Of a stretch of 5,596 nucleotides of DNA, positions 1-5,596 are shown one piece after another; within the stretch, counting starts at the first letter, position 1; every line of letters begins with the position of its first letter. The DNA lies in contig JAQBNJ010000497.1 of NCBI GenBank assembly GCA_028288645.1, positions 1 to 5,596 of the forward strand. Direction: 5' to 3'. Made by a program: the position numbers and the translations under genes. Source of the DNA: Sediminibacterium sp. Its GTDB lineage: Bacteria > Bacteroidota > Bacteroidia > Chitinophagales > Chitinophagaceae. The notes below the pieces were generated by a model, which was given only the letters and a program-made list of their open reading frames with translations, was not told the origin of the DNA and did no database searches.

Positions 1-1
1 G

Positions 2-1054
2 TGGATCTTTACCAACTGGTTCCATCTAAGTAATACTGCACAAAGCGGAAAGATACCTGACTCGGTTAAATGGAGTTTTTATGTTGGCGCTTTTGCTTTT
101 TTAAGTGCAGTGATGTACACTGTTTTCACCACAAAAGAATTTCCTCCGGAGAATATTGAAGAATTTAAAAAAGAAGTAGCCAAAGCAAGTTTCTGGGATG
201 GTGTAAAAGAAACATTTGGCGGCATTTTTAAAATGCCAAAAACAATGGCACAGCTGGCGCTGGTGCAGTTCTTTACATGGTTCGCACTGTTCGCCATGTG
301 GATTTATAGTACCAACGCAGTTACGAACAATAAGTATAACATGAAGGTTGATAAGGATATGGTAAGCCGGATGGAAGCTTCCATTCAATCTTCTTTGTCT
401 GATGCCGCAACGGATGAAAAGACAAAAAAACTATTTAAATCTTTGCAGGCCGATATCAACGAGATACATGAATACAGGGCCAATCAAAACCCTGTAACTA
501 TCTCGATCAATTTAGCCAATCATTTTGCAGATACAGCAAGTAAAGTTTTCTCAGATGCAGAGAAGGTTGAATTCGACCGCGTAAAAAAACAATACAACGA
601 TGGCGCCGATTGGCTGAGCGTTTGTAGCAGTGTGCGCAATGGCGTGGCTGCATTGTTCGCGTTCATCATTCCATTGATCGCATACAGAACCAACCGGAAG
701 ATCACGCACATGATCTGTTTGCTTGTGGGGGGTATCGGCTTAATGAGTATCAGCTGGTTCACGGATCCTAAATGGATCGTTGTGTCGATGGGATTGGTGG
801 GTGTTGCCTGGGCCAGTATCCTTTCCATGCCATATGCTATTTTATCCGGCGCTTTGCCTGCGAATAAGATGGGGTATTATATGGGTGTATTTTATTTCTT
901 TATCGTGATACCGCAGATAGTAGCCGCAACCATACTTGGATTTTTCACAATGAAAATATTTAATGCAAATACACTCAGTACCATTGTGCTTGGCGGTGTG
1001 TCGATGATCATCGGCGGCATTCTTACATTGTGGGTGAAGGATGATGATAAATAA
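2..1054 (+). CDS. MFS sugar transporter, SLC45-like, 3' part only
   Basis: The reading frame is open from the left edge (first full codon at 2) to TAA at 1052-1054, giving 350 residues of the C-terminal part; the start lies outside the window. Hydrophobic segments fit MFS helices 6 to 12: one ends in AFLSAVMYTVF, the next is LVQFFTWFALFAMWIY, and four or five follow between about 620 and 1035. The motif FFTWFALF and the stretch GVAWASILSMPYAILSGALP resemble the SLC45/sucrose-maltose carrier branch (family knowledge from memory). Between helices 7 and 8 lies a charged soluble insertion of roughly 100 residues (about 308-620), expected to face the periplasm. Short charged tail WVKDDDK. The next gene, a GH13 amylase, starts 7 bases after the stop, so the probable role is inner-membrane uptake of maltose or maltodextrin. 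Substrate is inferred from this context only; another disaccharide is possible. Confidence 0.85.
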   Translation, partial: WIFTNWFHLSNTAQSGKIPDSVKWSFYVGAFAFLSAVMYTVFTTKEFPPENIEEFKKEVAKASFWDGVKETFGGIFKMPKTMAQLALVQFFTWFALFAMWIYSTNAVTNNKYNMKVDKDMVSRMEASIQSSLSDAATDEKTKKLFKSLQADINEIHEYRANQNPVTISINLANHFADTASKVFSDAEKVEFDRVKKQYNDGADWLSVCSSVRNGVAALFAFIIPLIAYRTNRKITHMICLLVGGIGLMSISWFTDPKWIVVSMGLVGVAWASILSMPYAILSGALPANKMGYYMGVFYFFIVIPQIVAATILGFFTMKIFNANTLSTIVLGGVSMIIGGILTLWVKDDDK

Positions 1055-1061
1055 ATGCACA

Positions 1062-2909
1062 ATGAAAAAGAGCTTTTGTTTATTGGTTTGTTGCCAGTTG
1101 TTTTTGTTGTCGATCCATGCGCAGCATGCACAATTCTATCCCACCAATTGGTTTACAGGTATGAAGTGGAACAAGGTGCAGGTACTTGCACGCGGTGGAT
1201 ACAATGAATTCAATAAAGAAAAAGTGAGGGTTAATTATCCGGGTGTACAGTTACAAAAACTAACACCGATGGAGAACGGTAAATACATGGTATTGGATCT
1301 TTTGATCTCAGCCTCCGCCAAACCTGGTATCGTAGATATTGTTTTTTCAAATGGTGACAAAACGGTTATAGAGAAATGGCCATTGAAGGCAAAGCGCAAT
1401 GGTAATGGGAAAAGCTATGCGCAGGGTGTTACCTCAGCAGATTTTATTTATTTCTTAATGCCTGATCGTTTCAGTAACGGTGATGAAAGCAATGACCGTG
1501 TGGCAGGCTTGCGCGATCAATCCCTGAACCGCGATTCTATCTATCACCGCCATGGCGGCGATATGCAGGGCGTGATCAATCATCTCGATTATTTACAGCA
1601 ACTTGGTGTAACTACTTTATGGATGACACCCGTGATCGAAAACGATATGCCAAACCGGACAGAACACGGGTATGCATTTACCGATCACTATCAAATAGAG
1701 AAACGTTTTGGTGGGGCTGCAGCCTATAAAAAATTAAGCGATGCATTGCATAGCCGTGGTATGAAACTCATACAGGATGCAGTGTATAACCATATAGGGA
1801 GTTATCATTTTATTGCGAAAGATGCGCCTGCCAAAGACTGGCTGCACCAATGGCCAAAATTTACGCAGACCAGTTATAAAGATCAACCTCTATTCGATCC
1901 ATACGCTGCAAAGTCTGATGCAAAAAGAACCGCAGATGGTTGGTTCACTACTGAAATGCCTGACCTCAATCAAAACAATCCTTATGTTGCCAATTTCTTA
2001 ATACAGCACGCCATCTGGAGCGTGGAAGAATTTGGTGTGGATGGATGGCGCATTGATACCTATCTCTACAACGATCTTCCTTTCATGAACCGTTGTAACA
2101 AAGCGCTTACAGACGAGTATCCCCGCATGACGTTGTTCGGCGAAGTATGGGTGCATGGTGTGATCAACCAGGCCTATTTTGCTGAGAACAAATTAGAGGT
2201 TCCTTTCAAAAGTAACCTGCAGGGCGTGGTTGATTTTCAAACACTTTTTTATGGGATACAGCCTGCACTAAACCAGCCTTTCGGGTGGACAGAAGGCGTG
2301 AACAAATTATATACAACACTCAGCAATGATCTTATTTATAAAGATCCAATGCGTAATGTGATCTTCCTCGACAACCACGACATGACGCGTTTTTTTTCAA
2401 CAGTAAAAGAAGATGTTGAAAAACAGAAAATGGGTATCGGCTGGCTGCTTACCTGCCGTGGCATACCACAACTGTATTATGGAACAGAGATCATCATGAA
2501 AGGAGAATCCAATCCCGATGGGTGGGTGCGGCTTGATTTCCCGGGGGGATGGAAAGGTGATAAGAAAAATGCCTTTACCGGCGAAGGACTTACCGCAGAC
2601 GAAAAAAACGTACAGGAATACACCCGTATACTTGCGAACTTCCGGAAAACTGCATCAGCGATAAAAACAGGAAAAATGATGCAATACCTTCCGGTGGATG
2701 GGTTGTATGTTTATTTCAGGTACGATGCTTCCCAAACTGTTATGTGCATCATGAATACTTCTGACAAGGAAAAGAAAGTGGATCTTTCAGACTTCGCAGA
2801 GCGTACCAACGGATTCACGAAAGGCAAAAATGTGATTTCTGCGGAACTAATGCAAGGCCAATTTACCATCCCTGCCAAAAAAATGACTATATTAGAACTA
2901 CTTAAATAA
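1062..2909 (+). CDS. Secreted GH13 neopullulanase/cyclomaltodextrinase-like enzyme (SusA-like)
   Basis: A 615-residue alpha-glucan hydrolase, close in size to Bacteroides SusA. I start it at 1062 because this Met opens a clean signal peptide (MKKSFCLLVCC..., cleavage likely after SIHA, residue 20). An in-frame ATG at 1041 would add seven polar residues and overlap the transporter gene. Domains: N-terminal Ig-like cyclomaltodextrinase module about 21-115, (beta/alpha)8 barrel about 128-530, C-terminal beta domain to the end. All GH13 signatures are intact: region I DAVYNH (239-244), region V MPDLN (299-303), region II GWRIDT with Arg330 and nucleophile Asp332, region III FGEVW with acid/base Glu361, region IV DNHD with Asp440. 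DRFSNGDESNDR (136-147) looks like the calcium site of this group. MPDLN is typical of the neopullulanase/cyclomaltodextrinase group, so cleavage of maltodextrins, cyclodextrins or pullulan in the periplasm is expected. It probably shares a transcript with the transporter. Exact specificity cannot be read from sequence. Confidence 0.93.
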   Translation: MKKSFCLLVCCQLFLLSIHAQHAQFYPTNWFTGMKWNKVQVLARGGYNEFNKEKVRVNYPGVQLQKLTPMENGKYMVLDLLISASAKPGIVDIVFSNGDKTVIEKWPLKAKRNGNGKSYAQGVTSADFIYFLMPDRFSNGDESNDRVAGLRDQSLNRDSIYHRHGGDMQGVINHLDYLQQLGVTTLWMTPVIENDMPNRTEHGYAFTDHYQIEKRFGGAAAYKKLSDALHSRGMKLIQDAVYNHIGSYHFIAKDAPAKDWLHQWPKFTQTSYKDQPLFDPYAAKSDAKRTADGWFTTEMPDLNQNNPYVANFLIQHAIWSVEEFGVDGWRIDTYLYNDLPFMNRCNKALTDEYPRMTLFGEVWVHGVINQAYFAENKLEVPFKSNLQGVVDFQTLFYGIQPALNQPFGWTEGVNKLYTTLSNDLIYKDPMRNVIFLDNHDMTRFFSTVKEDVEKQKMGIGWLLTCRGIPQLYYGTEIIMKGESNPDGWVRLDFPGGWKGDKKNAFTGEGLTADEKNVQEYTRILANFRKTASAIKTGKMMQYLPVDGLYVYFRYDASQTVMCIMNTSDKEKKVDLSDFAERTNGFTKGKNVISAELMQGQFTIPAKKMTILELLK

Positions 2910-2922
2910 AAAAACAAACAAC

Positions 2923-3108
2923 ATGCAAACAGGTACAGTAAAATTTTTTAATGAAGCCAAGGGATTTGGTTTTATCAAATCAGATGATAAGGAATATTTT
3001 GTACATGCCTCCGGCCTGAAAGAAAAAGTAAAAGAAAATGATACAGTGACGTTTGAGGTTGAAGAAGGCAAGAAAGGACCGATGGCGGTGAATGTGAGTA
3101 AAAGTTAA
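2923..3108 (+). CDS. Cold-shock domain protein (CspA family)
   Basis: A 61-residue single-domain cold-shock protein, at the short end for the family. It starts GTVKFFN and carries RNP1 as KGFGFI (residues 13-18) and RNP2 as YFVHAS (25-30), so the aromatic nucleic-acid-binding face (F8, F9, F15, F17, F26, H28) is complete. These proteins bind single-stranded RNA or DNA in the cytoplasm and melt or chaperone mRNA structure. The usual Val or Ile at the first RNP2 position is Tyr here. The ATG lies 13 bases after the amylase stop, in an A-rich leader with no Shine-Dalgarno sequence. It could be the last gene of the transport/amylase transcript. A weak match to the Bacteroidota -7 box TAnnTTTG (TATATTAG at 2888-2895, one mismatch) has no clear -33 partner, so an own promoter is possible but unproven. 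Whether it responds to cold cannot be told. Confidence 0.95.
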   Translation: MQTGTVKFFNEAKGFGFIKSDDKEYFVHASGLKEKVKENDTVTFEVEEGKKGPMAVNVSKS

Positions 3109-3130
3109 TTGAGTATACAAAGCAAACAAA

Positions 3131-3260
3131 AGAACGTCATTGCGAGGAACGAAGCAACCTGTGTTAAGACATTTATGAATTAAGTATTTGTCGTCGTTTA
3201 CAAATATTTAATTCGTACTGTTCACGACACAGGTTGCTTCGTTCCTCGCAATGACGTTCT
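3131..3260. repeat. 130-bp nested palindrome with perfect 34-bp inverted arms
   Basis: Bases 3131-3164 are the exact reverse complement of 3227-3260: 34 of 34 pairs. The left arm begins AGAACGTCATTGCGAGG and ends GCAACCTGTGT. Each arm also holds a small internal inverted repeat, TTGC (3140-3143) against GCAA (3154-3157), which could form a mini-hairpin. Inside the arms comes a 9/9-base internal loop and then a second stem. The arm core (CATTGCGAGGAACGAAGCAA) resembles a type of short interspersed repeat I remember as frequent in Bacteroidota and other bacteria. No ORF is present inside, so if mobile it is non-autonomous. I see no convincing target-site duplication. It fills most of the gap between two convergent genes. 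Confidence 0.9.
3131..3260. terminator. Possible bidirectional terminator formed by the palindrome
   Basis: The palindrome sits 22 bases past the cold-shock stop codon (plus strand) and 38 bases past the GLPGLI stop (minus strand), so transcripts from both sides would form the long hairpin. On the minus strand the hairpin is followed by a T-rich run (TTTGTTTGCTTTG, reading down from 3130); on the plus strand by AAGTTTATTT. Neither is a classic unbroken U tract and the stem is much longer than a standard intrinsic terminator, so this role is inferred from position. Confidence 0.4.
3174..3217. other. Inner A/T-rich stem-loop inside the palindrome
   Basis: Bases 3174-3190 (TATGAATTAAGTATTTG) pair with 3201-3217 (CAAATATTTAATTCGTA) over 17 positions, read as RNA with two G-U wobbles, around a 10-base loop TCGTCGTTTA (3191-3200). 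It is separated from the perfect outer stem by a symmetric 9/9-base region of mostly mismatched bases (3165-3173 and 3218-3226). Its composition is much more A/T-rich than the outer arms, suggesting a core of different origin or function. Structure is read by eye, not folded by program. Confidence 0.8.
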
Positions 3261-3298
3261 AAGTTTATTTCAATCCCCAATGACGATTTTCGATTCGA

Positions 3299-4042
3299 TC
3301 ACAATGAAATGATCCAAAGCCTCCTGGCTGCTTCGCTGCCCCAATCTTTAAAACTCTTTTTCAATTCACTATTCAATTGTTCCCAGCTCACTTTCTTTCC
3401 TTTTTGTGTCGGGTTTAATTGTGCGCTGGTTGATTCGGTCAGTTCAACTTTTGTTGCAAACCAGGTGGTATATAATCTTGGCACGGCTAAACCCAATATC
3501 AATCCCGGTAACCCGCCGAAACTTTCAGGGCCGCTGCTAACGGCTATCTGGTCAGTGTAAAAAGCAACCACGTAAACAGAATCACATATTTTGGTAACGG
3601 CTTTCCTGCATTCGAAGCCGGCTATCTCGCGGGTTTCATCGGTGATGCGCCATTCGAGATTGCGTAGACTGTCTTTGATTACATAGGTGTTCTCAAAAAC
3701 TTCTCTTTGTGTTGATGTGGTTTTTGCTTCGAGATCCTGTATTACACCATCCGTTTCAGTAGGCTTGGATCCCCACATCATATACTTGTTATCGGGATTC
3801 TCTTTCTTTAATTTATAAGCGGAACGTTTCTCATCGAAACGGAGTTCATAAATGTCACTTACAAACTTTGGTATCACTTTCATTCTTTCTTTGTTCCAGA
3901 TATTTTCCGCATCATCTTCCAGGGGTTTGTGCTGGTTTACCTTTTTCTCATATTCAACCCTGCCCTTGGTAATGAACTGTGTTTGTGCCGAAGCAACTGT
4001 CAGCATACAGCTGCTGAAGGCGATCATGATTATCTTTTTCAT
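3299..4042 (-). CDS. GLPGLI family secreted protein
   Basis: A 247-residue protein of the GLPGLI family, named for the motif seen here at residues 177-182 within FGGLPGLILGL. The start chosen, 4042, opens a signal peptide (MKKIIMIAFSSCMLTVASA, cleavage after residue 19). An upstream in-frame ATG at 4072 would add ten residues and overlap the preceding gene by 29 bases. Other family features are the stretch IAGFECRKA (about 140-148) and AFYTDQI just before the motif; after it the protein alternates short strands and ends in a basic region, KKSFKDWGSEAARRLWIISL. It is predicted to be periplasmic or outer-membrane associated, with no enzyme motif visible. The start lies one base after the stop of the outer-membrane barrel gene, so the two are surely co-transcribed and probably translationally coupled. 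The family has no established function that I know; a role at the envelope with the barrel partner is inference. Confidence 0.92.
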   Translation of the reverse strand: MKKIIMIAFSSCMLTVASAQTQFITKGRVEYEKKVNQHKPLEDDAENIWNKERMKVIPKFVSDIYELRFDEKRSAYKLKKENPDNKYMMWGSKPTETDGVIQDLEAKTTSTQREVFENTYVIKDSLRNLEWRITDETREIAGFECRKAVTKICDSVYVVAFYTDQIAVSSGPESFGGLPGLILGLAVPRLYTTWFATKVELTESTSAQLNPTQKGKKVSWEQLNSELKKSFKDWGSEAARRLWIISL

Positions 4043-4043
4043 A

Positions 4044-5596
4044 TTAGAAGCCTGCATTGGTAGGTTTGCCATTTTTACTGAAATTATATACTACAGAGAA
4101 TAATACAAATCGTTGGATGGTTTCATTGATGGTCTCAGAAACAAAGTTGCTGTTCGCATTCCTGCTGATGCCCCTGTTCTCATTGAACAGGTCATTCACA
4201 GTAAGCTTGGCTTCCCATTTTTCATCCTTTGAAATTATTTTCCTGATAGAAGGGCTGAAAATATAGGAGTTCTGTTGGTTAGGGAAAGCCGCCGTTTTCT
4301 GATAGATCTGTGCCTGCAGGTTCAGATCAGCATACAGTTTTGCTTTTTTAAATTTCAACTGTATATTCGAATAGGTGTTGTACTGCCAGAATTTTGTAAC
4401 CGCATCGGGCCTGATGGAAGAAGACGAACTCGTGTAAGTAGCATTAAAATTCATCCAGAAATTGATCCATTTATCTGCCCAGTATCCTGAATAGGCGCCG
4501 ATATTTATATTGTTGTTGTCAGTGGTATTGGTCAAACCATTGATCACGTTCACATTCCTGTTTTTTCCGGGACCAACATTGATACTAAAGTTCAGAGAAG
4601 GTACAATGTCAAAACCATAACTCACATACGCGTTAAAATTATAGTTGCCTGAAACATTGATCGCCTGGTTAATTCTTTTTCCAAAATTATCTATCGTACT
4701 GGCGTTGGTGATCGCATTATCAACAGTCGAAAAATTTGCGGAGATAGACATGCTCTTATTTTTCAACACCTTGTAATCAGAGGCCCTGAAACTGAAATTA
4801 TTTGTAAACGATTGTTTCAGGTTAGGATTACCGATGGTAACATTCAACGGGTCAATATTGTCTATTAACGGCTGAATCTGTTGCAGCGTCGGGTTGCGCG
4901 TATTGCCACTGTAGCTAAAAGTTACCCTTCTTTGTTGCTTAGGCGTGTAATTGAAAGTGACCGCTGGAATAAAATTATTAAAGGTCACCTCACGGTCCGT
5001 ATTCTTGCGTACATCTTTCATACGATAAACTGAATTACCGATACCTGTACCAATGGAGAAATTTACTTTCTTCACGTTGTAACGTACGTTAAAACTACCG
5101 AGCTGACTTGTTGTATTGAAAATAAAATGGTTGCTCAGTGTATCAACAATGTTCTCATATTTGCCCGTTGTGTTCTTGCTTAATGTATTTCTCTCCGCAT
5201 CGTTCCTGTTCAGGTTCAGGCGATAGTTCAATACAAGGAAAGTATTCTTCCACAAAGGTTCTGTGTAGGTTAACAAAGAATTGATGGCCGAAGTTTTTTG
5301 TTTGTTCATTTTCATCTGGTCAATATTATCCAGTTTAACCAGGCTGCCGTTGTTATCAAAGAAACTGTTGGCAGCTACTAACAATATACTTTCTTCCCGC
5401 GCATTAAAGTTCAGGTCAGAGTTCAGGGAGATGGTACGGCCCGCTTTTTTAAATTTCTTGCGCCAGAAAATATTGTTGTTAAAAGTATTGTTCTCATCAT
5501 TGGAAGTAGTGGTACGGTTACTTTCATTGATCAGATTCCCATCTTCGCTGATCGATTGGCCGAGATAATTTGTTTTACTGAAACTTTTTACCGTCT
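4044..5596 (-). CDS. Outer-membrane beta-barrel protein (TonB-receptor-like, OMP_b-brl_3 type), 5' end missing
   Basis: The frame is open from the right edge (first full codon ends at 5594) to TAA at 4046-4044, giving 516 residues of the C-terminal part. The signal peptide, expected carboxypeptidase-regulatory-like domain and plug lie beyond the window. The visible part is Asn-rich with alternating polar and hydrophobic residues, as in long transmembrane strands. Near the right edge RKKFKKAGRTISLNSDLNF is typical of this family. The stretch YSGNTRNPTLQQIQPL ... DPLNVTIGNPNLK (4913-4815) is its most conserved barrel segment. The barrel ends in the aromatic-rich strand RFVLFSVVYNFSK, followed by a short tail NGKPTNAGF. 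It is expected to sit in the outer membrane. The ligand is unknown, and this type often lacks a SusD partner. The GLPGLI gene follows after one base. Confidence 0.9.
   Translation of the reverse strand, partial: TVKSFSKTNYLGQSISEDGNLINESNRTTTSNDENNTFNNNIFWRKKFKKAGRTISLNSDLNFNAREESILLVAANSFFDNNGSLVKLDNIDQMKMNKQKTSAINSLLTYTEPLWKNTFLVLNYRLNLNRNDAERNTLSKNTTGKYENIVDTLSNHFIFNTTSQLGSFNVRYNVKKVNFSIGTGIGNSVYRMKDVRKNTDREVTFNNFIPAVTFNYTPKQQRRVTFSYSGNTRNPTLQQIQPLIDNIDPLNVTIGNPNLKQSFTNNFSFRASDYKVLKNKSMSISANFSTVDNAITNASTIDNFGKRINQAINVSGNYNFNAYVSYGFDIVPSLNFSINVGPGKNRNVNVINGLTNTTDNNNINIGAYSGYWADKWINFWMNFNATYTSSSSSIRPDAVTKFWQYNTYSNIQLKFKKAKLYADLNLQAQIYQKTAAFPNQQNSYIFSPSIRKIISKDEKWEAKLTVNDLFNENRGISRNANSNFVSETINETIQRFVLFSVVYNFSKNGKPTNAGF

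Noticed and set aside
520..828. Open frame of 102 codons on the minus strand inside the transporter gene
   Set aside because: It lies antisense to a well-supported gene, has no recognisable domain and no start context; the same holds for the other short antisense frames over the amylase, GLPGLI and barrel genes.
1041..1061. Earlier in-frame ATG (1041) for the amylase gene
   Set aside because: It would overlap the transporter gene and put seven residues (MMINKCT) ahead of an otherwise clean signal peptide; 1062 fits better.
1077..1100. Possible lipoprotein signal (LLVC) in the amylase N-terminus
   Set aside because: The Cys residues are only ten residues from the start, inside the hydrophobic core, and a good signal peptidase I site follows; no acceptable lipobox spacing.
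3131..3260. CRISPR array or tRNA-like element in the intergenic gap
   Set aside because: There are only two arms and they are inverted, not direct repeats with spacers; no cloverleaf is visible.
3278..3285. CAATGACG, repeating eight bases of the right palindrome arm (3249-3256)
   Set aside because: Eight bases is too short to call a third degenerate copy; the flanks do not match well.
3309..3345. GCTTCGCTGCC-like sequence in the 3' end of the GLPGLI gene, faintly like the repeat arm
   Set aside because: The similarity is limited to a few bases around GCTTCG, and the reading frame gives a plausible protein end.
4043..4072. Earlier in-frame ATG (4072) for the GLPGLI gene
   Set aside because: It adds ten residues before the signal peptide and overlaps the barrel gene; the Met at 4042 starts MKKII and gives the usual architecture.
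4044..5384. Barrel gene starting at the TTG codon at 5384
   Set aside because: The frame stays open upstream to the window edge with family-typical sequence, so this is an internal Leu codon and the gene continues beyond the window.

Overview
The window looks like chromosomal DNA from a member of the Bacteroidota, probably close to the Chitinophagaceae. Three things point there. The first is a GLPGLI-family protein coded directly behind a large Asn-rich outer-membrane beta-barrel protein. The second is a SusA-like periplasmic GH13 amylase next to an SLC45-like MFS carrier. The third is start codons preceded by A-rich leaders with no Shine-Dalgarno sequence. The family level is inference.

Layout. 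Plus strand, 1-3108: the 3' part of an MFS sugar-type transporter gene (cut by the left edge), then a secreted GH13 neopullulanase/cyclomaltodextrinase-like enzyme 7 bases later, then a 61-residue cold-shock protein 13 bases after that. The first two read as a small maltodextrin module: the enzyme cuts alpha-glucan oligosaccharides in the periplasm and the carrier probably brings the products across the inner membrane. The cold-shock gene may be read through from them or have its own promoter.

The 190-base gap between 3109 and 3298 lies between convergent genes. It is filled by a striking element: a perfect 34-bp inverted repeat (3131-3164 and 3227-3260) enclosing a second, A/T-rich hairpin (3174-3217). 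The arms resemble a family of short interspersed repeats common in bacterial genomes. The element may also end transcription from both sides.

Minus strand, 5596-3299: a large outer-membrane beta-barrel protein (TonB-receptor-like, OMP_b-brl_3 type, N-terminus beyond the right edge), followed after a single base by a secreted GLPGLI protein. This pair is widespread in Bacteroidota; I know of no established function for it.

I see no tRNA, rRNA, CRISPR array, transposase gene or frameshift. The nested palindrome is the most unusual feature. The large periplasmic insertion in the MFS carrier and the barrel/GLPGLI pair are next. I find no convincing evidence of an entirely new multi-gene system here.
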